This document shows, in pieces, positions 17,211 through 25,786 of a stretch of 64,000 nucleotides of DNA. Numbering within the stretch: position 1 is the first letter of the stretch; each line of letters begins with the position of its first letter. A model generated the notes under the pieces. The model did not search any database, was not told the origin of the DNA, and saw only the letters and a list, made by a program, of their open reading frames with translations. The DNA is from Eubacteriales bacterium. Its GTDB lineage: Bacteria > Bacillota > Clostridia > Acetivibrionales > JANLFN01. The translations under genes were made by a program, and so were the position numbers. The stretch lies in contig JANLFN010000010.1 of assembly GCA_024655885.1 (NCBI GenBank), forward strand, positions 1 through 64,000, written 5' to 3'.

Positions 17211-17320
17211 GTACAGGATCAGACCTTTTTTATGCATCGGCAGTATAATTATCCAAACAAGCGCCCGAAATCTACCGGGATTCCATTACTGCAACTCCTC
17301 TCCTGGCATTTTTTGCTGTG

Positions 17321-17349
17321 TTGTTATTATAGGGGGATTTTGCTATAAT
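17321..17349 (+). promoter_or_regulatory. Probable promoter of the TolC-like pair
   Basis: TTGTTA (17321-17326), a 17-bp spacer and TATAAT (17344-17349), preceded by TGC (extended -10). The first TolC-like gene begins 113 bp downstream. Confidence 0.55.
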
Positions 17350-17461
17350 TACATAATAAGCCTATGTTTATGTATATAAGGGAATGCCGGGAAATATTTG
17401 CGCATTGTTTTCCGGCACATAGCAGCGGATGCGAATTTTAGACTGTACAGAGGGGGATTCC

Positions 17462-18748
17462 ATGAAAAGCAGAAAGTATAAATTTATTCCGGCCATCCTG
17501 CTCACGTTCATATTGACGCTCACATCCGTGCCGGGTATGGCTGAGGAACAACCGCAAGACGGTACGGTGCAGCTGACCCTGCAGCAGGCTGTGGATAAAA
17601 CGCTGGGCAATACAAACAGCCTTAATGTTATCGACCAGAACATCAAAGCCATGTGGGTGCAGGAAGACGCCCTGATGCAGCTGAGCAATGCCAGACAGCA
17701 GCAGCTGGACGCCATAGCGGATTATAAAAGGCTCTACGAAAAGGTCAAAAAAGGGGAGCCCCTGGGGCAGGGGAGCGACTTACTGGAGGCGGCCAGGTAT
17801 GCGGCATACCAGCAGATCTATGGGCCGGTGCCTCCCGACATTCCGCCGGACCAGATGTTTGACGATTATATAAGGGACCGGGACATCACCCATTATTCCC
17901 TGTGGGCGGAAATTCAAAAACTGAAAACCACAAAAGAAGTGACGAAGAACACGGTGGCTATCGGGGCGAGACAGCTTTACGAGCAGGTTCTGGTGCTCCA
18001 GGACAGCCTGGCCCTGCAGCAGGAGCTCTATGGCAATATGAGCGGGCAATATGAGCAAATGCTGGTGAAGTACCGGCAGGGGCAGGCGTCGGGGCTGGAA
18101 AAGGAATTGTCCGGGCTGGGCCTGGAGCAGCAGAAGCTGGAGGTCAATAAACTGGCCCGGACCCTGGACAATGTGGAGATGATGCTGAAGCAGCAGACAG
18201 GGATTCCCCTGACCGCAAAAATAAGCTTAAAGGCGGATGGAGCTTTGGCGGCAGTCCAGCTCAAGCCCTATGAAGATTATCTCAATAAAGCGCTGTCCGG
18301 CCGGTCGGAGATACTTAACGCAAAAATGGACCTTCAGGTCAAACAGCGGGAGCTGGATATAATGAAAGAATACATAAGGGATGAAAAGATGCCTGAAAGG
18401 CTGGAGGTCCAGAATGCCGCGGACGAGAAGTCCAATGCGCTGAAGGAAGCCGTCAATACCGTTACCGGCGATTTAAGCACCGGCTATGCGGACGTGAAGC
18501 TCAAGCAGAAGGAGATCGATATCGCCCAAGAACAGATGGACAACGCTTTACGCCAGTATAACGAAGGAAACCTGAGATATCAGCAGGGCTTGCTCCCGCT
18601 GTCAACCCTGTGGAACCTGGAGATCAGTCTGACCAATTGCAAAATAGCCTATAACAAAGCCGTCCGGGACTTCAACAGCGCGGTGTACAGGCTGGAAACC
18701 GCAAGCTCGGTGGGACCCGGCTACAATACGCAAATAGGAGGTCATTAA
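17462..18748 (+). CDS. TolC-family protein (first of pair)
   Basis: The 428-residue secreted protein has a signal peptide (about 1-25, TSVPGMA). Long heptad-rich helices with the TolC-type repeat opening LTLQQAVDKTLGNTNSLNV (about 37-55) and a second copy of the helical hairpin (LKQKEIDIAQEQMDNALRQYNEGNLRYQ) follow. In Gram-negatives TolC forms an outer-membrane channel. In monoderm Clostridia such proteins are secreted or surface-bound, of unproven role. ATG 17462 follows GAGGGGGATTCC. The next gene starts one base after its stop, so the two are co-expressed. Confidence 0.75.
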   Translation: MKSRKYKFIPAILLTFILTLTSVPGMAEEQPQDGTVQLTLQQAVDKTLGNTNSLNVIDQNIKAMWVQEDALMQLSNARQQQLDAIADYKRLYEKVKKGEPLGQGSDLLEAARYAAYQQIYGPVPPDIPPDQMFDDYIRDRDITHYSLWAEIQKLKTTKEVTKNTVAIGARQLYEQVLVLQDSLALQQELYGNMSGQYEQMLVKYRQGQASGLEKELSGLGLEQQKLEVNKLARTLDNVEMMLKQQTGIPLTAKISLKADGALAAVQLKPYEDYLNKALSGRSEILNAKMDLQVKQRELDIMKEYIRDEKMPERLEVQNAADEKSNALKEAVNTVTGDLSTGYADVKLKQKEIDIAQEQMDNALRQYNEGNLRYQQGLLPLSTLWNLEISLTNCKIAYNKAVRDFNSAVYRLETASSVGPGYNTQIGGH

Positions 18749-18749
18749 C

Positions 18750-19877
18750 ATGAAGCATAAAAAATACAGGGTGCTATGCAGCATACTGGCGGCGGTTCTT
18801 ATGGCGGGATCCTTGAGTTCCGCCGGATTTGCCGCCGATTCCGGTTCTAAGGCCTACAGCCTGCAGGAATTAATCGACCATGCCGTTAAATCCAGTGCCG
18901 ATTTGAGCTTGTACGAGGACAAGATCAAGGTGGCCCAGAGGCGGGTTGCGGAAGCAAAAGCCAGGTCCGAATATGCCGCCCAGAACTTCACAAGCCCTTA
19001 CGACCAGACCCTGGAGCACAAAAAAGAGCAGCTTCTTTATCCCCTGCAGAGGCAGGCGGAATTGGAGCAGCTCCAATGGGAAAAGGACGATAAAACCCGC
19101 CGGCTGAAGCTGGATATCACCAGGCTTTACTATCAGATCCTGCTTAAGCAGCAGCAGATAGAAAAGCAGTCCGCAGCCGTTGAGCGGGCCAAAAACGAGT
19201 ACCAGGCCCAGAAAAAGAAGGTAGAATTAGGGACAGCGGCCGACTCCACCCTTTTACCTCTGGAAATTGCCCAGGAGCAGGCCGTTGCAAAAATCAATAC
19301 CCTCCAGAAAGATAAAGACAAGCTGGTTATGGACATGAACAACACGGCCGGGTTTAGCCTGGACCAACCCCTCACCTTAAAACAGGCCGACTTGCCCGAG
19401 GCGGACCTGGGGACACCGGACCTGGATAAAATCATTGCCGGTCTGCTTTCTTCCAAGTATTCACTGAAGAAAATACAGAACGATAAAGCCGTTACGGAAC
19501 AGGAACGCTGGCTCACAGCCTCCTTCAACACCTCCGGCAGTCCCAACGATTCGGCGGTGAATGCGCTGGACGATAAGCTGCTGAATGCCGGCTACGATCT
19601 GCGGGATGAGAAAATCAACATTGAGTACAAGGTCAGGTCTGACTACAATACGGTCCAGAACCTTAAAGACGACATCACCATAAAGAAGCTGGAATATGAC
19701 AAGGCCGTAAAGCTTGCGGACACGGCCAAGCTCCGCTACGACCTGGGACTTGTGAGCGCGCTGGATTACCAGAAGGCCCAGGGGGATGTGGATGATGCCT
19801 GGACGGCTTATCAGCAGGCCAGGCTGGACTATTACATGGCCGTGCAGGAGTTTAAGGATTATATAGAGAACAGGTAA
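18750..19877 (+). CDS. TolC-family protein (second of pair)
   Basis: The 375-residue secreted coiled-coil protein has a signal peptide (about 1-28, SAGFAA). AYSLQELIDHAVKSSADLSL then matches the TolC repeat opening, and two long helical hairpins follow (LYYQILLKQQQIEKQSAAVERAK; KLRYDLGLVSALDYQKAQGDVDDA). The TAGGAGGTCATTAAC Shine-Dalgarno overlaps the end of the first gene. The GLVSALDYQKAQ segment is the typical TolC turn motif. A pair of different TolC-like subunits suggests a hetero-assembly at the surface, which is inference. Confidence 0.75.
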   Translation: MKHKKYRVLCSILAAVLMAGSLSSAGFAADSGSKAYSLQELIDHAVKSSADLSLYEDKIKVAQRRVAEAKARSEYAAQNFTSPYDQTLEHKKEQLLYPLQRQAELEQLQWEKDDKTRRLKLDITRLYYQILLKQQQIEKQSAAVERAKNEYQAQKKKVELGTAADSTLLPLEIAQEQAVAKINTLQKDKDKLVMDMNNTAGFSLDQPLTLKQADLPEADLGTPDLDKIIAGLLSSKYSLKKIQNDKAVTEQERWLTASFNTSGSPNDSAVNALDDKLLNAGYDLRDEKINIEYKVRSDYNTVQNLKDDITIKKLEYDKAVKLADTAKLRYDLGLVSALDYQKAQGDVDDAWTAYQQARLDYYMAVQEFKDYIENR

Positions 19878-19907
19878 CGGAGACGGGACAAATAAAAAGT
19901 TTGTTAT

Positions 19908-19942
19908 AAAAAGCAGGGATAAGTTTTACCCCTGCTTTTTAT
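19908..19942 (+). terminator. Terminator after the TolC-like pair
   Basis: AAAAAGCAGGG (19908-19918) and CCCTGCTTTTT (19930-19940) form a perfect 11-bp stem with a T tail. Confidence 0.9.
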
Positions 19943-19974
19943 GATAAATGAACATGCTCAACCGCGTCCATACA

Positions 19975-20004
19975 TTGACATCATTGTTATATAAATGATA
20001 TATT
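19975..20004 (+). promoter_or_regulatory. Probable promoter of the TPR-Wzy-loaP operon
   Basis: TTGACA (19975-19980), an 18-bp spacer and TATATT (19999-20004). A second possible extended -10, TGATATAAT, lies at 20029-20037. Confidence 0.55.
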
Positions 20005-20145
20005 TTCATTTAAATGCTTTCGGTTCTCTGATATAATTAAGTTGTCCGCAATACTTCCGGGACTTTGCTTAATTCTCATGATGGGATGGAATATGCAATT
20101 CCTCCGGCAATCCGGCTTACTATGTTCAATCAGGGGGGGACGCAG

Positions 20146-20625
20146 TTGAAGGGGAATATCCGGAATTGGGCTTTTCTTGTGCTCTTGCTGCTTGTCTGCA
20201 CTGGCATTGCCGTGGTTTCGCAGCTTGCTGAGGAGCAAAATAAACTGTTTCTTAAAGATTATGAGGACTTCCGGCAGGCAAAAAAAATGCTTCAAGCGGA
20301 AAAATACAACGATGCCTATTCAACCATCAATACCCTTTTCACAAAATATCCGGACAGCTATGAGCTGGCCTGGAATTTGGGGCTTTGCCTGTCAGCCATG
20401 GGACAGCTCCCTGAGGGGGAAAGCTATATGGTCCGGGCCAGAGAGATGAACCCGTCGCTGGTGCTGAATGACCTGTATTTGCTGCAATACGGCCAGGTGG
20501 AATACAATTTGAAGAAATATGATGTAGCAAAGCGGTATTTTGAACGCGTCCGGGAGTACTCAAAGGATAAGGACAAGCTTGCCGCTGCGGAAGATGCCTT
20601 AAAACGGATTTCCAATATTCCATAA
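20146..20625 (+). CDS. Membrane-anchored TPR protein
   Basis: The 159-residue protein has one N-terminal membrane helix (about 8-27, WAFLVLLLLVCTGIAVV). A tetratricopeptide region (about 40-150) follows: AKKMLQAEKYNDAYSTINTLFTKYP, then YELAWNLGLCLSAMGQLPEGESYM and YGQVEYNLKKYDVAKRYFERV. TTG 20146 is preferred because AGGGGGGGA lies five bases upstream; ATG 20122 upstream has no RBS. It is followed by an O-antigen-ligase-like gene and loaP, so a role in surface polysaccharide assembly is likely but unproven. Confidence 0.65.
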   Translation: MKGNIRNWAFLVLLLLVCTGIAVVSQLAEEQNKLFLKDYEDFRQAKKMLQAEKYNDAYSTINTLFTKYPDSYELAWNLGLCLSAMGQLPEGESYMVRAREMNPSLVLNDLYLLQYGQVEYNLKKYDVAKRYFERVREYSKDKDKLAAAEDALKRISNIP

Positions 20626-20718
20626 GTCTGTGGGTGACACGTGCTTTAACCCTTAAAATAAGCAGGTTGGGAAACTCAATTGTAAAGTTTGCTATCTATA
20701 TTAGAAAAAGGTGATATT

Positions 20719-22404
20719 GTGAAAGGCACGATAAAAAAGAGCAATACAAGGGGTGGAGGGGATAATAAACCGAAAAAAAGCAGCGCTCCCGGGAGGAAAA
20801 ATGAACTGCCAGATTTAATCACAGACAGAGCAAACCGCTGTTACAATTATATCGTCATTTTTTGCCTGGCTGTGATTCCGCTGCTGGTCCACACAAAAAT
20901 CCTGAGGTTTATTGCCCCGAAGTTCAGTGACGGGGATGCCGCCACCGGTTTACACTACGACACCTTTTCGTATTACAAGTGGATAGGATTGATCCTGGCA
21001 TCCGTTTTTGCCGTAATCCTGCTTATTATAAAAATGACTGCCGGAAAATACAGGCTGAAGCCCGGGTATATCAACCTCCCCCTGCTGCTGCTGGTTTTAC
21101 TGCTGCTTATCTCCCTTTTTACAGCCCAGTATAAGGCTGTGGCCCTTTACGGGCTGTACTGCCAGCTGGAGGGGGTTTTAACCTACCTGTGCTATTTCGC
21201 CTTATTATTTTGCCTGTCCAATGGGAATTTTGATTTTAACATAGGAAAATATATCAACATCTGCCTGACGGCCGTAGTGCTGGCCAACACCGTAGTTTCC
21301 GTCAGCTTCTTTTTCGGGTGCAATTTTGGCGAAAACCCCATAGTCCTTGCGCTCATGAAGCCGTTTTCGGTCAAGGAAAACCTCACCATGCAGCTGTCCA
21401 CGCTTTTGGCCAATCCCAACTACAGCAGCGGCTTTAGCGCCGCCGCCTGCAGCTATTTTTACGCCATGTCGCTTGCAGAGGATAGGAAAAGAGAAAGAAT
21501 CCTTGCGGCGCTGATGTCTTTTATTTCGTTTATGGCCGTATTGGCTTCCGTATCCAGCAGCGGATTTTTCACCCTCTTATTGGTACTGCCCGCAGTCAGC
21601 ATCCTGACCCTGGTGAAGGTCCGGAAACTGTCTGCAGTAAAGGTTATGGCAGCGAATGCGGTCCTGTATGTCCTGATGCTTTGCCTTTTTATCTTTTCCA
21701 GCCATAAGGTTTTCAATGAAACCATGGGGACTGTTCCCCAAATGGTAAAAGCTGTATTGGAACATGAAGAATTGTTACCAACCCATGGGGTTTACAACGA
21801 ACCCGTAGAGGCCGGTTCACAGACTGCGAAAGCGGTGTCGGGAGAGGGAGAGCTGTCCGGAAAGCCGCCGGCCTCTACAGGGCAGCTGCCTGAATTTGAT
21901 TTGCCCCAGCCCGGCGTATCGGCGGGGTCGGGGAGGCTGTACATCTGGAAGCATACGGCACGGTTGATTTTGCAGAAGCCTTTTCTGGGATATGGCATGG
22001 ACACCATTGCCTATTATTTTCCCCAGTATGACAGGGATAAAATCGCCAACTTAGACTCTTACAGCCAGATGCTTTCAAAGCCCCACAGCCTGTACCTGGC
22101 CGTGGCTTTCGGCGCGGGAATACCGGCGCTGGCTGTTTTGCTCCTGCTGTTTATTCTGCATTTCATCAGCAGCTTAAGAGGGATGCTTGCGGAAAAGGAG
22201 GCGGGCCTCTTCAGGCTGCGCCTTGCATTGCTGGCCTTTTACATTGCTTTTTTGATCCAGTGGCTGTTTAATGACTCCATCCTGGGCACCTCAGCCATTT
22301 TTTGGGTCTTGACAGGCATCGCCGCATCCCTTAATTATAATTATGAGAAGGAAATGCGTTCAAAAATGAACTATGGAGAGGATAAAAGCTATGCGGGGAA
22401 ATGA
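20719..22404 (+). CDS. O-antigen ligase/polymerase-like membrane protein
   Basis: This polytopic membrane protein of 561 residues has about ten to twelve hydrophobic helices. A large extracytoplasmic loop (about residues 345-400, Pro/Glu-rich) precedes the Wzy_C/WaaL-type segment FLGYGMDTIAYYFPQYD...KPHSLYLAVAFGAGIPAL. WaaL/Wzy-like enzymes polymerise or transfer lipid-linked glycans on the outer face. GTG 20719 follows AAAAAGGTGAT. The gene overlaps loaP by 14 bp. A second, larger homologue is at 26414, so the two may act on different polymers. Confidence 0.8.
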   Translation: MKGTIKKSNTRGGGDNKPKKSSAPGRKNELPDLITDRANRCYNYIVIFCLAVIPLLVHTKILRFIAPKFSDGDAATGLHYDTFSYYKWIGLILASVFAVILLIIKMTAGKYRLKPGYINLPLLLLVLLLLISLFTAQYKAVALYGLYCQLEGVLTYLCYFALLFCLSNGNFDFNIGKYINICLTAVVLANTVVSVSFFFGCNFGENPIVLALMKPFSVKENLTMQLSTLLANPNYSSGFSAAACSYFYAMSLAEDRKRERILAALMSFISFMAVLASVSSSGFFTLLLVLPAVSILTLVKVRKLSAVKVMAANAVLYVLMLCLFIFSSHKVFNETMGTVPQMVKAVLEHEELLPTHGVYNEPVEAGSQTAKAVSGEGELSGKPPASTGQLPEFDLPQPGVSAGSGRLYIWKHTARLILQKPFLGYGMDTIAYYFPQYDRDKIANLDSYSQMLSKPHSLYLAVAFGAGIPALAVLLLLFILHFISSLRGMLAEKEAGLFRLRLALLAFYIAFLIQWLFNDSILGTSAIFWVLTGIAASLNYNYEKEMRSKMNYGEDKSYAGK

Positions 22405-22903
22405 CTGGTATGCGCTTTTTGTTATTACCGGTGAGGAGGATAATGTAAAGGAGCGGTTGAAATACCGGTTCGAAGACAGATTCAGGATACTGGTGCCCAA
22501 GCGCAGGCTGAGGGAGAGAAAAAACGGGATGTGGCACGATATTATAAGGGTGCTGTTTCCCGGGTATGTCCTCATAAACGGGACTATGGACAATGAAGAA
22601 TATTACCGCTTGAAGGGCGTCCCCGGACTTTTAAAGCTGCTTCGCGCCGGGTACGACCCCTTAAGGGTGGAATATCATGAGATGGAAATCATCAATCAAT
22701 TGATTTGCAATGATGAAACCATAGGCTTTTCCGACGTGCTGGTGGAAAACGGCAGGGTGGTTGTGGTGGACGGCCCCCTTGTTTCCATGGAAGGGCTGAT
22801 TGCCGGCATCGACCGGCGGAAAGGCCGGGCCAAGGTAATCCTCAACTTCATGGGCGAGCCCAGGACGGTGGAGCTGGGGATATCGGTGCTGCAGCCGGCC
22901 TGA
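22391..22903 (+). CDS. loaP: NusG paralogue, transcription antiterminator LoaP
   Basis: The 170-residue protein has a NusG N-terminal domain (about 1-105): DWYALFVITGEEDNVKERL, LVPKRRLRERKNG and FPGYVLINGTMD. A C-terminal KOW domain (about 118-170) follows: ENGRVVVVDGPLVSMEGLIAGIDRRKGRAKV in parts, then LGISVLQPA. LoaP proteins bind an RNA hairpin in the leader of long polysaccharide or polyketide operons and make RNA polymerase read through terminators. ATG 22391 follows GGAGAGG and gives the standard MRGNDWYAL start. It is encoded directly upstream of a 24-kb exopolysaccharide operon, its most likely target. Confidence 0.85.
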   Translation: MRGNDWYALFVITGEEDNVKERLKYRFEDRFRILVPKRRLRERKNGMWHDIIRVLFPGYVLINGTMDNEEYYRLKGVPGLLKLLRAGYDPLRVEYHEMEIINQLICNDETIGFSDVLVENGRVVVVDGPLVSMEGLIAGIDRRKGRAKVILNFMGEPRTVELGISVLQPA

Positions 22904-22947
22904 CGCTGCCCAACGCAAGGTTGAAGAAATCACCCTATCGGTTGTCT

Positions 22948-23186
22948 GCTGAGAAGCTGAGGGCTGAGGGGCTTCTGCGATACAAGGTTAAGGCTGCTTT
23001 TGCCTCAAATAGGGAACCTCTGACAGTTTAGCCCTCACCTCTAACTCCTCTCCCGCATCAGGAGAGGAGAATCCTCTCCTTTACATACTCTGGGGTGTCT
23101 TTCCTCATTGCTTTCCTTAACCTTGACTTTCTCAGCCCTCAGCTTCTCAGCCCTCAGCCTTCTCAGCCCTCTCAGCCCCTCAGCTA
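22948..23186. repeat. Long mirrored repeat element built from GCTGAG/CTCAGC and AAGGTTAAGG/CCTTAACC
   Basis: The left end (22948-22976) holds GCTGAG motifs and the inner left arm is CAAGGTTAAGG (22983-22993). The inner right arm is CCTTAACCTTG (23115-23125), and the right end (23131-23183) is seven CTCAGC motifs separated by short pyrimidine spacers. The centre has GGAGAGGAG/CTCCTCTCC hairpins. It is an imperfect inverted repeat of about 240 bp between loaP and the convergent peptidase gene, and it touches the peptidase stop codon. Confidence 0.75.
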
Positions 23187-24062
23187 AGAATTTTCCTCCT
23201 TGGTGAAAATTCCCGCATCCACCCATTCCTGCTTCAGCACCGACCACCAGTCCAGCGCCAGCCCCTGCAGGACATATTCATAGGGCAGCCAGCCGTAACC
23301 TTGTTCTCCCCATTCTACTCCCCAGGAGTTCCGGATCAGGAGGGCGCCATGGACGGTCTTGCCGTCGGCCGGATTTGAGATTTCCTTGCCATCGTCATAG
23401 CCCACGGCGGCCACCGCATGCCCGCCCAGTATTTTTTCGCCTCTTGAGGGAAAAGGGATACAGCCGTCGGCGTCTGCGTGCCTTACCGATTGATAGACGG
23501 TAAAGCCGAAGACGGAGGGTATGCCTGCGGCCAGGTATTTTTTCACGCTTTTGAGCACTTCTTCCGGGGAGACGTTGGAGGGGTCATGCCGGAAATAGCT
23601 TATGCACTGATAGTTCTGGGCAAAGGCGTAGCAAAAGGCATCCGGCTCGTCATCAAAGCGTTCGGTCTCATAGGGCCAGTATTCTTCGGGGGGCATGCCG
23701 AACAACACCAGGGCTCCCAGGGCAGATTTAAGGAAAGCTCCGGTGTCGCCCTTGAAATGGAGAAGGTTTCTTGTGACCTTGTACAAAAATAGCCGGGACG
23801 CGTCCAGGTGCTTTCCAAAGGATTTGTTCTCAAAATATTCTACTACGCCCGCAACCGCATGGGCGGTGCAGGAGCCGATGTCTCCCTGGTTCTCCACAGG
23901 AGAGCACCACTTTCTTAAATCCACGTTTGAGGGCAGCGCCTCCTCCCCGTTTATCCGGAGCCTGGAGAGAAGGGGCAGGATCTTCTCATGCCCTTCCGTG
24001 TAATCCCGCATGTCGGGATAGTCGGGGAGCCATCCGAATTTGTATTGGAATTTGCCGGACAT
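23184..24062 (-). CDS. C1 family (papain-like) cysteine peptidase
   Basis: The 292-residue protein has the papain catalytic set: Q59 and C65 in ENQGDIGSCTAHAV, H215 in GGHAVAAVGYDD and N245 in RNSWGVEWGEQGYGWLPY. No signal peptide or propeptide is visible, so the cytoplasm or spore is the likely location. It begins with a short FGWLPDYPDMRDYT segment common in bacterial stand-alone C1 peptidases. GTGAGGTG precedes ATG 24062. It is on the opposite strand to both neighbours, so it is its own unit. Its stop codon TAG is immediately followed by CTGAGG of a repeat array. Confidence 0.85.
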   Translation of the reverse strand: MSGKFQYKFGWLPDYPDMRDYTEGHEKILPLLSRLRINGEEALPSNVDLRKWCSPVENQGDIGSCTAHAVAGVVEYFENKSFGKHLDASRLFLYKVTRNLLHFKGDTGAFLKSALGALVLFGMPPEEYWPYETERFDDEPDAFCYAFAQNYQCISYFRHDPSNVSPEEVLKSVKKYLAAGIPSVFGFTVYQSVRHADADGCIPFPSRGEKILGGHAVAAVGYDDGKEISNPADGKTVHGALLIRNSWGVEWGEQGYGWLPYEYVLQGLALDWWSVLKQEWVDAGIFTKEENS

Positions 24063-24172
24063 AACAACACCTCACAAAATTATAATATATTACATTATAT
24101 TCCATTAAATGGCATATGTCAACATTTTATTTAACTTTGCCAAAAAAAAGATACGAATGTTACATAATCTTA

Positions 24173-24201
24173 TTGACGTAATGAAAAAACTCAGGTATGA
24201 T
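24173..24201 (+). promoter_or_regulatory. Sigma-A promoter of the exopolysaccharide operon
   Basis: TTGACG (24173-24178), an exact 17-bp spacer and TATGAT (24196-24201). It predicts a transcript start near 24208 and a leader of about 290 nt before the first gene at 24498. Confidence 0.75.
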
Positions 24202-24207
24202 AGTTTA

Positions 24208-24497
24208 AGGCGATGTTCATACAATGAACAAAGCGAAGGCCTGCAAAAAATCGAAAATTCCAGTCCGGTGTTTCGGCCCGTCCTGTGAATCTAGAGGTTA
24301 TAGCCTTGTCGTCGGGTGTGCGGCTTTATGGCTGTTGTTTTAATCATGTTATTGATAAGCAACAGGCAACTGCGGACACAAGGGCGAAGCTATGCGCTCA
24401 TCGAGGATTAAATTAAAATTCAGTAAAATAAAACAATCGAATATTTATACCATAAAATACACTGCCTCACGTTTAAAATGTTTTGAAAGGACAGGCT
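24208..24497 (+). promoter_or_regulatory. Long 5' leader of the exopolysaccharide operon, candidate LoaP target
   Basis: The leader starts with a hairpin, GTTCAT-ACA-ATGAAC (24215-24229). GC-rich self-complementary segments follow to about 24400: CCGGTGTTTCGG, CCTTGT/ACAAGG and CTGTTG/CAACAG. It is then AT-rich up to the Shine-Dalgarno. I do not recognise a known riboswitch class. Position and length suit a LoaP-recognised RNA element, but I cannot point to the exact hairpin. Confidence 0.4.
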
Positions 24498-25730
24498 ATG
24501 GAAGAATTTGACCTGAAGCTTTATTTAAAAGTGCTGCTGAAAAACTGGAAATGGATTGTTTTCTTTATATCACTTACTTTAGTTGTAAGCATTGCATATA
24601 ATTATGCTTTAAAAAAACCGCCGGTCCTGTTATACCAGACCGAAAGCAGCGTGGATGCGACCAAAGCGGTCCTGCTTGATAAAACCTTCCCGTCGGTAGT
24701 CCTGACAAAGGAAGTTAAACAGGAGCTTATTGACAAAGCTTTATCCGACTTGAAGCTGGACGGACGGGATTTCGATATAAAGTTTGATGAGTCTAAGGCA
24801 AATACCCTGAAAATTGAAATCGTATCCTCAAAAGAAGAGATGTTGCCGCTGCTTACAAATACACTGTTGGATAATGTGGTTGCACAAATCAAAAATAAAT
24901 ATTATGTGAATCAGGAGGATGTACTGGGGCAGCTGGACGGAGAGTATAAAAAGAAGATCATGGATCCAAAAGGAAACCTGGATATGAACATGCTAAAAGC
25001 CCTATACCAGGATAAGAAAAAAGCAGATGAAACAAAATCCCCCGAATTAAAATCCGCTGAAAAGATGATTTCCGATTTGGACGCACAAATTGAGGCAACA
25101 AAAGCAGCCGGAGCGCAAATTGAGGAAGATGAGGCCAGGATAGAGGGAAATCTGGAGTTGTATAAAACCGGTATTGCTTCCAATGAAAGCAATATTAGTG
25201 AAACGGATATCCGGCTGAAGGAATTGAAATCCAGGCAAAAGGAAATGAGCAGTTCATCCCCTGAAATCACCGGTTATATTCAAAAACAAATCCTGTATCT
25301 GGAACAGAACCGGGCCATATATGTTTACTATAAAGATTACTATACAGAGGCAGTACGCCAGGCGGAAAACCAGCTTACGCAAACACAGGGTCTGAAATTG
25401 CAGAATGAAAACCAGCTTGCGCTTCAAAATGCACAGTTGGAAAGCAATAAGGCTTTGTTAAAGCGATTAACCGATTATCATAACAAGCAGGTTGAGAATT
25501 ATAAGAAACTATATACTGTTGCATATAACAACAATATATTGAAGACAGCCATTCTTAAGAAGGCAACAGGGGTAAATAAAGTTCCTTTTGTGGATACAAG
25601 GCCGAGACAGGTGATTGTATCCGCGTGGCTGGCATTCATCCTTGCATGCTGCTTCGCCATATTGAAGGAATACCCGCTAATATCCGGAAAACGGCTTATT
25701 AAAACGAAAAACCAGGATTTGCAGCCGTAA
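24498..25730 (+). CDS. Wzz-like polysaccharide chain-length/co-polymerase protein
   Basis: The 410-residue protein has the Wzz architecture. A first membrane helix (about 20-40) sits in KNWKWIVFFISLTLVVSIAY, an extended coiled-coil extracytoplasmic domain (about 45-360) is rich in Lys/Glu/Gln heptads, and a second helix (about 372-392) is followed by a short cytoplasmic tail. Wzz proteins control polymer length. No tyrosine-kinase domain is fused, and none is encoded nearby. ATG 24498 is preferred because AAAGG lies seven bases upstream. It is the first gene of the main polysaccharide operon. Confidence 0.8.
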   Translation: MEEFDLKLYLKVLLKNWKWIVFFISLTLVVSIAYNYALKKPPVLLYQTESSVDATKAVLLDKTFPSVVLTKEVKQELIDKALSDLKLDGRDFDIKFDESKANTLKIEIVSSKEEMLPLLTNTLLDNVVAQIKNKYYVNQEDVLGQLDGEYKKKIMDPKGNLDMNMLKALYQDKKKADETKSPELKSAEKMISDLDAQIEATKAAGAQIEEDEARIEGNLELYKTGIASNESNISETDIRLKELKSRQKEMSSSSPEITGYIQKQILYLEQNRAIYVYYKDYYTEAVRQAENQLTQTQGLKLQNENQLALQNAQLESNKALLKRLTDYHNKQVENYKKLYTVAYNNNILKTAILKKATGVNKVPFVDTRPRQVIVSAWLAFILACCFAILKEYPLISGKRLIKTKNQDLQP

Positions 25731-25786
25731 GCCTTGTCTAGAAAATGAATCAGTTATTCTTAAAAGATGAGGGAGAATAGATCACT

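Noticed and set aside
24208-24497. Known riboswitch (c-di-GMP, c-di-AMP, cobalamin) in the EPS leader
   Set aside because: None of the conserved cores of those classes could be recognised by eye.
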